NCBI GenBank assembly: GCA_024639765.1
Contig: JAHEHU010000005.1
Span: 1,338-62,254, forward strand
Direction of reading: 5' to 3'
Length of the DNA stretch: 60,917 nucleotides
DNA from: Eudoraea sp.
Lineage (GTDB): Bacteria; Bacteroidota; Bacteroidia; Flavobacteriales; Flavobacteriaceae
Part shown: positions 45,515 through 53,484 of the stretch, one piece after another
Numbering within the stretch: the stretch's first letter is position 1
Layout: every line of letters starts with the position of its first letter
The notes under the pieces: generated by a model
What the model saw: only the letters and a program-made list of their open reading frames with translations
Told to the model about the DNA's origin: nothing
Databases searched by the model: none
Program-made: the position numbers and the translations under genes

Positions 45515-46558
45515 TTATCTGTTAATATTTTGGCTGTTTATCCATCGGATGTACTGCTCCTTATTCCGGTTGTGTTGTTGAAGGTTTTTCGCAAATTTGT
45601 GATAGCCAAATTTTTCTACATTGGCCACGAAATAATAGTAATCATGATCTTCAGCATTCAGAACAGCATCTATAGCAGAAATATCGGGCATGGCGATAGG
45701 TCCCGGAGGTAACCCGGCATATTTATAGGTATTGTATGGCGAATCGATAGTTAGATCCTTGTAAAGAACCCTTCGGATGATAGTATCAAAATTATTTAGT
45801 TTTCGTTTAAGGGCATAAATTACGGTAGGATCAGCCTGTAAGGGCATTCCTTTTCGCAATCTGTTAAGATATACACCAGCCACCCTTGGACGTTCGTCAA
45901 CTTTTGCACTTTCTTTTTGTACGATAGCAGCCAACGATGTTACCTGCTTAGGACTTAAGCCTTTATCACGTGCTTGCATAAGTCTTTCGTCGTTCCAAAA
46001 TCGCTTGTATTCCTGTACCATACGATCCCTGAAATCCAAAGCCGTGGAGTTCCAAAAGAACTCGTAGCTATTCGGAATGTATAATCCAAGACTTGTTTGG
46101 AGTTCTGCCCCTTGTCCTTCCAAAAATGTTTTGTCCCGAAATGCTTTTAGTAGGGATATGCTATCTGCCTCAATCTGTTGGGCAATCCTTCCGGCCAGTG
46201 CTTCGAGCGATTCCTGGTTGTTAAAGGACACCTTCACTGGTGTGTTAGCACTTCGAAGTGTATTTATTATCTCATTGTTGTTCATTCCTTTTCGAAGAAC
46301 ATACTTGCCTCCTTTGATTCGATCGCTGTATTGTTTCCGTTGGGCAACCGCCTCAAACGATTCAAAATCTTTAAGCAGTGGGGTCAGCATTTCTTCCAGA
46401 TCTGCCATGTTAGCATCTGTAGGAACATAAACAAAGGCCTCATTATTCTGAAACGCCGTATTTGGAGCAAAAAATGCTGAGTATACATAGTAAACAAAGA
46501 CCCCGCCAACGAGTAACCCTATTAGTAATACAGCGAGAATAATTTTTCTTAAATACAT
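45515..46558 (-). CDS. mltG: Endolytic transglycosylase MltG
   Basis: Inner-membrane enzyme that cleaves nascent glycan strands and probably sets their length. The 347-residue protein has one N-terminal transmembrane helix (residues 5-28), a LysM-like YceG region (FVYVPTDANMADLEEML), and the catalytic core with SLAAIVQKESAKVDERPRVAGVYLNRL, where the glutamate in QKES is the catalytic residue, and PYNTYKYAGLPPGPIAMP. Its start overlaps the end of the GNAT gene by 10 bp, so it is third in a dapF-GNAT-mltG operon. Confidence 0.95.
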   Translation of the reverse strand: MYLRKIILAVLLIGLLVGGVFVYYVYSAFFAPNTAFQNNEAFVYVPTDANMADLEEMLTPLLKDFESFEAVAQRKQYSDRIKGGKYVLRKGMNNNEIINTLRSANTPVKVSFNNQESLEALAGRIAQQIEADSISLLKAFRDKTFLEGQGAELQTSLGLYIPNSYEFFWNSTALDFRDRMVQEYKRFWNDERLMQARDKGLSPKQVTSLAAIVQKESAKVDERPRVAGVYLNRLRKGMPLQADPTVIYALKRKLNNFDTIIRRVLYKDLTIDSPYNTYKYAGLPPGPIAMPDISAIDAVLNAEDHDYYYFVANVEKFGYHKFAKNLQQHNRNKEQYIRWINSQNINR

Positions 46559-47082
46559 GTTGGATTAAACTTTTGAAATAGAAGTTCATTTTTAAATTGA
46601 CCATCGGATCGTATCCATTCTTTTCTGGCTCCCGTTTGAGAAAATCCCATTTTATTGAAAAGATGTACGCTCGCCACATTATCCTCCAGGACATTGGCAT
46701 ACACCTGCCTAACCTGTAGTGATGAAAAAGCAAATGAGGTGACGATCTCTATGGCTTCTGCTCCCATCCCCTGGTTTCTGTCCTCCTGATTTGATATCAC
46801 AATACCAAGACCTATCCGCTGGTTTTTTGGATCGAAGTCGAACAGGTCTATCAGTCCCACTAAAGTTTCTTTGATATCACATATGGCCAATCTAAGCTGC
46901 TTCACTTCATAGATATCTCTGTGAGCATTTTCTAAATACTGCTTTAAAATATGTTTTGAATAAGGAGTTTGCGTACCACTTATCTCCCAAAGTCGCGTAT
47001 CATTTTCCAGGGCATATAAAAATTCCAGGTCTTCAGGTTCCAGGGCACGAAGCACCACTTTCTTTCCGATTAGATCTACCAT
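46549..47082 (-). CDS. GNAT family N-acetyltransferase (RimJ/RimL-like)
   Basis: A 177-residue acetyltransferase. LRALEPEDLEFLYALENDTRLWE at the start and GLIDLFDFDPKNQRIGLGIVI are typical of the RimJ/RimL acetyltransferase_3 group. The acetyl-CoA loop is NQGMGAEAIEIVTSFAF. The substrate is unknown; homologues act on ribosomal proteins or small molecules. It overlaps dapF by 7 bp at its start and mltG by 10 bp at its end. Confidence 0.9.
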   Translation of the reverse strand: MVDLIGKKVVLRALEPEDLEFLYALENDTRLWEISGTQTPYSKHILKQYLENAHRDIYEVKQLRLAICDIKETLVGLIDLFDFDPKNQRIGLGIVISNQEDRNQGMGAEAIEIVTSFAFSSLQVRQVYANVLEDNVASVHLFNKMGFSQTGARKEWIRSDGQFKNELLFQKFNPTCI

Positions 47083-47852
47083 TCTATGGTACCTTTAAAA
47101 ACAAAAGTAGCAGGTCCTTCCAAAATCACATCCCTGTAAACTCCTTTTGCTGCGTTAAAACGAACACTAAGATCTCCTCCCCTTGTTCTTATATAAACCT
47201 CTGTATTCTGTGTTTTACCCGCATTATGCATGGCCAAAGCCACTGCTGTTACCCCTGTCCCGCAGGAATAGGTTTCGTCCTCCACTCCGCGTTCATAGGT
47301 CCTTACCATAAAAGTGTCTGGGGATAATTGTTCCACAAAATTTATGTTACTCCCTTTTTCACCATAGACCCCATATCGTATTCGTCTTCCTTCTTTTGCA
47401 ACATCAAAATTTGTCAGGTCCTCAACAATTTGCACATGGTGTGGGGAACCCGTATCGAGAAAAAAAGATTTCTTTTTAGTATTGATACTGGCAACATCAG
47501 CCATCTTAAGAGATACCTGCTCGCCTTTGATAGTTGCCTCATGCAAGCCATCACTTGCGATAAATTTCACCTTCCCATTCACTAGTCCAAGTGAATCTGC
47601 AAAGGCTACCAGACATCGACCTCCGTTACCACACATAGATCCCAGGTTTCCATCAGAATTATAATAAACCATATTGAAATCTGACGAACTGTCATCTTCC
47701 AGTAAAAGCAAACCATCAGCTCCAATGCCAAATCGGCGATCGCATAAACGAGCTACCAAATTGGTATCATTTTTGGGGAAATGAAGGTGTCTGTTATCCA
47801 GGATAATAAAATCGTTTCCTGTTCCCTGATATTTGTGAAAATGTAGTTCCAT
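47076..47852 (-). CDS. dapF: Diaminopimelate epimerase
   Basis: Converts LL- to meso-diaminopimelate for lysine and peptidoglycan. The 258-residue protein has KYQGTGNDFIILDN at the start, and the two catalytic cysteines in MCGNGGRCL and SCGTGVTAVA. I start at ATG 47852 (MELHFHKYQGTGNDF). The frame is open to 47882, but an exact -7 box lies at 47869-47876, between that ATG and mine, so the longer start would be upstream of transcription. First gene of a three-gene operon with GNAT and mltG. Confidence 0.96.
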   Translation of the reverse strand: MELHFHKYQGTGNDFIILDNRHLHFPKNDTNLVARLCDRRFGIGADGLLLLEDDSSSDFNMVYYNSDGNLGSMCGNGGRCLVAFADSLGLVNGKVKFIASDGLHEATIKGEQVSLKMADVASINTKKKSFFLDTGSPHHVQIVEDLTNFDVAKEGRRIRYGVYGEKGSNINFVEQLSPDTFMVRTYERGVEDETYSCGTGVTAVALAMHNAGKTQNTEVYIRTRGGDLSVRFNAAKGVYRDVILEGPATFVFKGTIEW

Positions 47853-47868
47853 AGCACAAAACAAGGTA

Positions 47869-47876
47869 CAAAGATA
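47869..47876 (-). promoter_or_regulatory. -7 box of dapF
   Basis: On the minus strand TATCTTTG is an exact TAnnTTTG match, placing the transcription start near 47865 and giving a leader of about 13 nt to the dapF ATG. No -33 TTG is evident. It decides between the two possible dapF starts. Confidence 0.55.
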
Positions 47877-47988
47877 GGACATAATTTAAGGTATTTTTAG
47901 CAGTTAAAATGGAGTTAAAGGAAAATGAGTTCCAATGAAAACTTTTAATTTTAAGTAACTATTTAATAAATTTTAAACAGCGGATAAA

Positions 47989-49383
47989 ATGAAAAGAATT
48001 GCAAGTTTATTGGTGGTAGCCATTTTTGGAGGTGCCATCTCTTTAGGAGCATATGTGTTATTTATTGAGAATTCTAAACCAGTATTTGCAAATACGGGTA
48101 ATGATATCCCAATTTTCCAAACCAGCAATGCTGCTACGCCAATTTTAGGATCTGGCGCAGGTGAAGCTGACTTCACCCTTGCTGCAGAAAAAACTGTCAA
48201 CGCTGTGGTGCACGTAAAAAATATGACCTTGAGTTCTGCACCATCTAGTATCTTGGACTTTTTTTACGGATCCGGGGGAAGACAGGTTCCTCAAATTGGA
48301 ACGGGTTCTGGGGTAATCATTTCTTCAGATGGATATATAGTTACCAATAATCATGTCATTGCCAAAGCAAGTGAATTAAAGGTGACATTGAATAACAACA
48401 AGACCTATGATGCCGAACTTATTGGATCGGATCCCAATACAGACATTGCCTTAATAAAAATAAATACAGACAGATCCTTGCCATATCTGGCTTTTGGTGA
48501 TTCGGACAATACCAAGGTAGGAGAATGGGTCTTGGCTGTAGGAAATCCTTTTAATCTAACTTCTACCGTTACTGCAGGGATTGTTAGTGCCAAAGCAAGA
48601 GCTCTTGGAAGCATGGACCAATCTTTCATTCAAACAGATGCTGCCGTTAATCCGGGAAATAGCGGCGGGGCCCTGGTCAATACCAATGGGGATCTCATCG
48701 GGATCAACACCGCCATTACCTCCCAAACTGGTTCCTATGTTGGTTATTCATTTGCCGTTCCAAGTAATATTGCGAAAAAAGTAGTGGAAGACATTTTGGA
48801 ATTCGGAAATGTTCAGAAAGGACTACTGGGAATTTCGGCTCCGAGTCTCAGAACTCCATATGCCATAGAGAATGGCTTAAACGAAATTGAAGGCGTTTAC
48901 GTAGACGGGGTTGAAGAAGGATCTGGTGCAGATGATGCTCAATTAAGGCAGGGCGATATCATTAAACAAGTAGATGAAATACGGGTACGAAAATTTGCGG
49001 ATCTCACAGGGTATCTATCTGCTAAACGACCGGGTGATGTTGTTGACGTGACCATAGAACGAGATGGAGATGTCTTAGAAGTGCCTGTTACCCTGAAGAA
49101 ATTACAACGTGTGGAATTACCGGTCATGGGTCTGGAAGTTAAAAATCTCTCTGAAAATGATAAGAAACTTTACAAAACTGAAAAGGGGGTTAAGGTTACA
49201 GGAGTACCTGAAACCTACCGGGAATACGATTTGGAAGGTAAAGTTATTCTGGAAGTGAATGGTGAAACAATAGACGATATTCAAGAGGCCAGGTTCCTTT
49301 TCGGAAGAATCACCAGAAACAGCAAGACCTTATTTACCATCATAAATGAAGATGGTGAACGTATTCGATATATCTTTCAATAA
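47989..49383 (+). CDS. HtrA/DegP-family periplasmic serine protease
   Basis: A 464-residue trypsin-like protease of the Deg/HtrA family, acting in envelope protein quality control. A signal anchor (residues 5-24) precedes the protease domain with the triad H122 (TNNHVI), D152 (NTDIALIKI) and S225 (NPGNSGGAL). Two PDZ domains follow (about 275-365 and 375-464; the first has GVYVDGVEEGSGADDAQLRQGDII). It is monocistronic, with a terminator after the stop. The 106-bp upstream gap shows no clean consensus promoter. Confidence 0.95.
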   Translation: MKRIASLLVVAIFGGAISLGAYVLFIENSKPVFANTGNDIPIFQTSNAATPILGSGAGEADFTLAAEKTVNAVVHVKNMTLSSAPSSILDFFYGSGGRQVPQIGTGSGVIISSDGYIVTNNHVIAKASELKVTLNNNKTYDAELIGSDPNTDIALIKINTDRSLPYLAFGDSDNTKVGEWVLAVGNPFNLTSTVTAGIVSAKARALGSMDQSFIQTDAAVNPGNSGGALVNTNGDLIGINTAITSQTGSYVGYSFAVPSNIAKKVVEDILEFGNVQKGLLGISAPSLRTPYAIENGLNEIEGVYVDGVEEGSGADDAQLRQGDIIKQVDEIRVRKFADLTGYLSAKRPGDVVDVTIERDGDVLEVPVTLKKLQRVELPVMGLEVKNLSENDKKLYKTEKGVKVTGVPETYREYDLEGKVILEVNGETIDDIQEARFLFGRITRNSKTLFTIINEDGERIRYIFQ

Positions 49384-49402
49384 TAAATAGTTATCTGTTC
49401 TC

Positions 49403-49431
49403 AAAGCGCATCAAATTTGGTGCGCTTTTTT
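49403..49431 (+). terminator. Terminator of the HtrA protease gene
   Basis: AAAGCGCATC (49403-49412) pairs with GGTGCGCTTT (49419-49428, one G-T pair) over a 6-nt loop, followed by Ts to 49431. Confidence 0.85.
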
Positions 49432-49443
49432 AATACGAAATGA

Positions 49444-49475
49444 TTGTGCGAAAACGTTTGAAATATATAATTTTG
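49444..49475 (+). promoter_or_regulatory. Promoter of GAPDH gene
   Basis: TAATTTTG (49468-49475) is an exact -7 match. TTG at 49444-49446 is the best -33 candidate, but its 21-nt spacer is longer than usual. The predicted leader is about 21 nt. Confidence 0.5.
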
Positions 49476-49499
49476 CCGCAATTTTAATAAACAACCTAC

Positions 49500-50951
49500 A
49501 TGAAGAAGATCTCATCCTACGAAAAAGAACTGGCATTTCAGGCAGACAGACGAAAAGCAACCACAGAATTTATTAAGATCATCAGTGATCTTTGGTATGA
49601 CAGGGCTATTGAAGTGGTGCTCTTTAAAAATCAGATCATTGACAAACCCGTTAGTGAGATCATCAATTTACATGAATATGCCGGGGAATTTGTTCAAAAG
49701 CCAATTTCAATTTTTGATTCTGTAGAGATCTTAAGAGCGATTAACGACCTAAAACTGCCTCCTTCTAAATTAGACATCGGGAAACTCACCTACGAGTACC
49801 ATTCTGAGGATGAAACTCAATACAGCAATGTGAAGGCCTTTGTAATAGATAAACTAAAGGATGCGCATAAAAGCAAAGAGATAGAACCCAAGGATGTTAT
49901 CTTATATGGCTTTGGCAGGATAGGAAGACTAGTTGCCAGAAAATTGATGGCCAAAACGGGCAAGGGCAACCAAATGAGGTTGCGGGCTATAGTAACAAGA
50001 GGATCACTAACGGCAGAGGTCCTGGAAAAAAGGGCAATGCTTTTACGAACCGATTCTGTTCATGGACAGTTTAGCGGAACCGTAGAGGCCGATCTAAAAA
50101 ATAAAGCACTGCTGATCAATGGTACTACAGTTCATATGATAAGCGCTGACTCTCCCGAAGAGACAGACTATACCAGCTTTGGTATTAAAAATGCTCTTGT
50201 AATAGATAATACCGGAGCCTTTAGGGATGGGGAATCGCTTTCCAGGCATTTGAAGGCCAAAGGGGTAGAAAAAGTATTGCTTACGGCTCCGGGAAAAGAT
50301 ATACCTAACATTGTACATGGCGTAAACCATCAGGAATTTAATCCGGACACTACCAAGATTTATTCCGCAGCTTCCTGTACAACCAATGCCATTACACCTA
50401 TTTTAAAAGTGGTTGAAGACTCACTTGGGATCATCAAAGGACATATAGAAACCATCCATGCGTATACAAATGATCAGAATCTTGTAGATAATATGCATGG
50501 GAAGTATCGCCGAGGAAGAGCTGCAGCACTTAATATGGTGATTACGGAAACAGGTGCAGGTAAGGCCGTTGCAAAAGCACTTCCTGCTTTGGAGGGTAAG
50601 CTAACGTCTAATGCCATAAGGGTTCCCGTACCCAACGGTTCCCTGGCTATTTTGAACTTAGAAGTGAAAAATACAACCTCCAAAGATGGAATAAATACTA
50701 TTGCAAAGAAATACGCACTAGAAGGCGATCTTGTTGAACAAATTAAATATTCTTTGAGCAATGAACTGGTATCTACAGATATTATTGGAACATCTGCCCC
50801 GGCTATATATGACAGCAAGGCCACTATTGTATCTCCCGATGGTAAGAATGTAGTTCTCTATGTTTGGTATGACAATGAATTTGGGTATGCACATCAGGTG
50901 ATCCGTTTGGCAAAATATATTGCCAAAGTAAGACGCTTTACATATTATTAA
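49500..50951 (+). CDS. Glyceraldehyde-3-phosphate dehydrogenase, long form
   Basis: NAD(P)-dependent oxidation of glyceraldehyde 3-phosphate. At 483 residues it is about 140 longer than the classical enzyme. The first ~130 residues are an extra, mostly helical domain (EKELAFQADRRKATTEFIKIISDLWYD) with no family I can name. Then come the NAD fold GFGRIGRLVARKLM (about 136), the catalytic SCTTNAITP with Cys near residue 293, and YDNEFGYAHQVIRL. Long GAPDHs of this type occur in Bacteroidota beside a normal one and may work in the anabolic direction; that is inference. It is monocistronic with its own promoter. Confidence 0.93.
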   Translation: MKKISSYEKELAFQADRRKATTEFIKIISDLWYDRAIEVVLFKNQIIDKPVSEIINLHEYAGEFVQKPISIFDSVEILRAINDLKLPPSKLDIGKLTYEYHSEDETQYSNVKAFVIDKLKDAHKSKEIEPKDVILYGFGRIGRLVARKLMAKTGKGNQMRLRAIVTRGSLTAEVLEKRAMLLRTDSVHGQFSGTVEADLKNKALLINGTTVHMISADSPEETDYTSFGIKNALVIDNTGAFRDGESLSRHLKAKGVEKVLLTAPGKDIPNIVHGVNHQEFNPDTTKIYSAASCTTNAITPILKVVEDSLGIIKGHIETIHAYTNDQNLVDNMHGKYRRGRAAALNMVITETGAGKAVAKALPALEGKLTSNAIRVPVPNGSLAILNLEVKNTTSKDGINTIAKKYALEGDLVEQIKYSLSNELVSTDIIGTSAPAIYDSKATIVSPDGKNVVLYVWYDNEFGYAHQVIRLAKYIAKVRRFTYY

Positions 50952-51093
50952 CCAATGCTGTGTGATCCAATAATAGATATAGTACGTACATAAGAATGTA
51001 TGGCCATGTGAGTCGATATTTTTTTTCGTAATTGCTAATATTAAAGTACTTTAGCTTTTCCTGAATCATTATTAATACTAAGAACGATCTAGA

Positions 51094-51714
51094 ATGGGGT
51101 ATTTTAGAAATCTATTTATAGCACTTGCCATTTTCTGCAGTGCTCTTTCCTTTGCTCAAACCGACGTTACAGCTGAAGAACCTTCCTTAGACGGGGGAAC
51201 CATTATTTCACAATTTGATTATCTCTATCTGAAATCTGGAAATTACAGGGCAGATGGGAAACGATATGAAGTAGTTCGGACACTAAATCTTGACAAGCTT
51301 AGGCAAAATGTGATAGACACTATTAATGCAGCGAACAAAAAAGCCTCAGAATTGCAGGGGGTGATAAATTCTCAGGAAAGTACCATTACTTCCTTAAACG
51401 AAAAATTATCAGAAACAACAAAGAACCTGACTTCAGTAACGGAGGAGAAAGATAGCATGTCCCTTTTGGGAGCGCAAGTATCTAAAGCCACCTATAATGT
51501 TATTTTATGGACAATGATCCTTGGATTATTGTTGTTATTGTTATTGTTTATTTTCAAGTTCAGGCAGAGCAATGTGCTCACACAGGAAGCGAAAAGTAAT
51601 CTTGCCGACCTGGAATCCGAATATGAAGATCACAGAAGAAGGGCCCTGGAGCGCGAACAGCGCATAAGCAGACAGCTACAAGACGAGATCAATAAATATC
51701 GAAAATCAAAATAA
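51094..51714 (+). CDS. Exported coiled-coil membrane protein of unknown function
   Basis: A 206-residue protein with a cleavable signal (NLFIALAIFCSALSFAQ), a short domain (GGTIISQFDYLYLKSGNYRADGKRYEVV), a coiled coil (about residues 80-125, rich in SELQGVINSQESTITSLNEKL), one transmembrane helix (about 133-155, poly-leucine) and a second charged coiled coil to the C-terminus. Family members are often mislabelled tRNA (guanine-N1)-methyltransferase because they lie near trmD. There is no methyltransferase motif here, and the true trmD lies two genes downstream. A hairpin terminator follows. Confidence 0.8.
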   Translation: MGYFRNLFIALAIFCSALSFAQTDVTAEEPSLDGGTIISQFDYLYLKSGNYRADGKRYEVVRTLNLDKLRQNVIDTINAANKKASELQGVINSQESTITSLNEKLSETTKNLTSVTEEKDSMSLLGAQVSKATYNVILWTMILGLLLLLLLFIFKFRQSNVLTQEAKSNLADLESEYEDHRRRALEREQRISRQLQDEINKYRKSK

Positions 51715-51716
51715 CA

Positions 51717-51740
51717 AAAAGCTCCGCAAGGGGCTTTTTT
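51717..51740 (+). terminator. Terminator after the coiled-coil membrane protein gene
   Basis: AAAAGCTCC (51717-51725) pairs with GGGGCTTTT (51730-51738, one G-T pair) closing a GCAA tetraloop, followed by Ts. Confidence 0.82.
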
Positions 51741-51750
51741 TATTGGTATT

Positions 51751-52197
51751 ATGGCAGTTACAATCATCCGGGCACAGCCTGAACACATTCCTGCATTGGC
51801 ACCCTTATTGGATGCATATAGAGTATTCTATAAACAAGTCTCTGATATTAAAGGAGCTACCCAATTCCTTGAGGATCGATTCCAAAAAGAGGAATCTGTT
51901 GTATTTCTGAGTATTCATGAAGGTCGGCCCTCCGGGTTTGTACAGTTATTTCCCGCTTTTTCAACTGTTTCTTTACAAGCGGTTTATATTTTAAATGATC
52001 TGTACGTGGAAGAAACTCATAGAAAAATGGGCATAGGTGAAGCACTTTTACGAAGATCTCAGGAATATTGTCAAATGAAAGGCTATAAGGGGTTAGCCCT
52101 TGAGACCGCCATTGATAATCCGGCGCAAACCTTATACGAGCGAATGGGATGGAAAAAGGATGTTCATTGTTTTCATTACTTTTGGACGGCAGTTTAG
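51751..52197 (+). CDS. GNAT family N-acetyltransferase
   Basis: A 148-residue GNAT enzyme. The CoA-binding motif A is LYVEETHRKMGIGEALLRRSQEYC (about residues 87-110), followed by GLALETAIDNPAQTLYERMGW, the usual motif B pattern. The acceptor is unknown. It starts about 35 bp after the previous gene's stop, beyond a terminator, and is 33 bp before trmD, so it may be co-transcribed with trmD. Confidence 0.9.
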   Translation: MAVTIIRAQPEHIPALAPLLDAYRVFYKQVSDIKGATQFLEDRFQKEESVVFLSIHEGRPSGFVQLFPAFSTVSLQAVYILNDLYVEETHRKMGIGEALLRRSQEYCQMKGYKGLALETAIDNPAQTLYERMGWKKDVHCFHYFWTAV

Positions 52198-52230
52198 GAC
52201 CTATTCCAACTACTAATAATTGATTTTGAT

Positions 52231-52905
52231 ATGCGTATTGATATTATCACTGTAGTTCCCGATATTTTAAAAAGTCCGTTTGAGGCCTCCATTCTGAAAA
52301 GAGCTATTGAAAAAGGCCTGGTAGAAGTTCATATTCATAATTTGAGGGACTACTCCCTGGGAAATTACAATCAGGTAGATGATTATCAATTTGGTGGCGG
52401 TGCCGGTATGGTGCTAATGATTGAACCAATAGACAAATGTATTCAGAAACTAAGGTCTGAAAGAGCGTATGATGAGGTTATTTACCTCAGTCCAGACGGA
52501 AAGACACTCGATCAAAAAATGGCCAATTCCTTATCTCTGTTAAAAAATATCATTCTGCTTTGCGGGCATTATAAAGGAGTAGATCAACGGGTAAGAGATA
52601 CCCTGATAACTAGGGAGATCTCCATAGGGGATTATGTGCTTTCCGGTGGTGAGCTGGGTGCTGCCGTCCTCTGTGATGCTATTATCAGACTTCTTCCGGG
52701 TGTCCTCAATGACGAAACTTCGGCCTTAACAGACACTTTTCAGGATAATTTACTGGCACCTCCGGTCTATACCAGACCAAGGGAGTATAAAGGTCTGGCA
52801 GTGCCCGAGGTTCTGTTGGGAGGGAATTTTAAAGCCATAGAAGACTGGCGCGAAGAACAGGCCTATACCAGGACACAAAAACTCCGTCCCGATCTTCTGG
52901 AATAG
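52231..52905 (+). CDS. trmD: tRNA (guanine37-N1)-methyltransferase
   Basis: Methylates G37 of tRNAs to prevent +1 frameshifting. The 224-residue SPOUT protein begins [20 protein letters not shown] and has [30 protein letters not shown] and [16 protein letters not shown], the trefoil-knot SAM site. Length is normal. rplS follows after 140 bp, as in many bacteria, but with its own promoter and a longer leader. The rpsP-rimM part of the classical operon is missing here. Confidence 0.97.
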   Translation: MRIDIITVVPDILKSPFEASILKRAIEKGLVEVHIHNLRDYSLGNYNQVDDYQFGGGAGMVLMIEPIDKCIQKLRSERAYDEVIYLSPDGKTLDQKMANSLSLLKNIILLCGHYKGVDQRVRDTLITREISIGDYVLSGGELGAAVLCDAIIRLLPGVLNDETSALTDTFQDNLLAPPVYTRPREYKGLAVPEVLLGGNFKAIEDWREEQAYTRTQKLRPDLLE

Positions 52906-52944
52906 TAACTTCCCCCTGATCATTAAAAAAATGAAGTGAAATCC

Positions 52945-52974
52945 TTGTAGGTATTAATTTATCAACTATTTTTG
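52945..52974 (+). promoter_or_regulatory. Promoter of rplS
   Basis: TTG (52945-52947), a 19-nt spacer and TATTTTTG (52967-52974) form an exact consensus promoter. Transcription from about 52978 gives a leader near 68 nt, longer than at most promoters in this window. Confidence 0.78.
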
Positions 52975-52977
52975 CAG

Positions 52978-53045
52978 TCGGTAAAATCAACCTCTGACGA
53001 GATCCGTGAATGTTGGCTTTATAAAACTTAAAATCAATTATTTAG
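52978..53045 (+). promoter_or_regulatory. Possible structured rplS leader RNA
   Basis: The leader contains CAAC (52988-52991) pairing with GTTG (53012-53015), enclosing a CTC-TGAC-GAG hairpin (52992-53001) and a loop-out of ATCCGTGAAT. That outlines a small multi-stem element just upstream of L19. Autoregulatory L19 leaders are known in bacteria, and a flavobacterial class has been described; whether this is that class needs covariance. Pairing is short, so confidence is modest. Confidence 0.4.
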
Positions 53046-53396
53046 ATGGAATCCTTAATAAAATTTGTTCAAGACGAATTTGTTCCAAAAAATGACTTTC
53101 CAGAATTCTCTGCCGGTGATACAATCACTGTATACTATGAAATCAAGGAAGGTGAAAAAACACGTACTCAGTTTTTTAGAGGTGTAGTTATTCAACGCAG
53201 AGGCTCAGGAGCTTTAGAGACCTTTACAATTCGTAAAATGTCGGGCACCGTTGGGGTAGAGAGAATTTTCCCTATCAACATGCCTGCACTGCAGAAAATT
53301 GAGATCAATAAAAAAGGAAAAGTGAGAAGAGCAAGGATCTTCTATTTCAGAGGTCTTACCGGGAAAAAAGCCCGTATCAAGGAGATAAGATCATAA
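53046..53396 (+). CDS. rplS: 50S ribosomal protein L19
   Basis: Large-subunit protein at the 30S-50S interface. The 116-residue sequence shows FSAGDTITVYYEIKEGEKTRTQFFRGVVIQRRGSG and FPINMPALQKIEI, then a basic tail KVRRARIFYFRGLTGKKARI. Length matches the family. Its promoter is a full consensus and its leader may be structured. A palindromic bidirectional terminator follows 20 bp after the stop. Confidence 0.98.
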   Translation: MESLIKFVQDEFVPKNDFPEFSAGDTITVYYEIKEGEKTRTQFFRGVVIQRRGSGALETFTIRKMSGTVGVERIFPINMPALQKIEINKKGKVRRARIFYFRGLTGKKARIKEIRS

Positions 53397-53415
53397 AATC
53401 TGATCGATATAAATT

Positions 53416-53447
53416 AAAAAACCCTAACGGATCCGTTAGGGTTTTTT
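53416..53447. terminator. Bidirectional terminator between rplS and rocD
   Basis: ACCCTAACGGA (53421-53431) and TCCGTTAGGGT (53432-53442) form a perfect palindrome (stem closing on a GATC loop) flanked by A5 upstream and T6 downstream, so it can terminate both convergent transcripts. Confidence 0.88.
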
Positions 53448-53484
53448 AATTTACCTTTTTTACAAGGAAATTGGATCGTTTAAA

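Noticed and set aside
47853-47882. Upstream ATG extending dapF by 10 residues
   Set aside because: An exact -7 promoter box lies between the two ATGs, and the family N-terminus begins at the inner one.
51094-51714. Annotation of this gene as tRNA (guanine-N1)-methyltransferase
   Set aside because: It has a signal peptide, coiled coils and one membrane helix but no SPOUT motif; real trmD is at 52231-52905.
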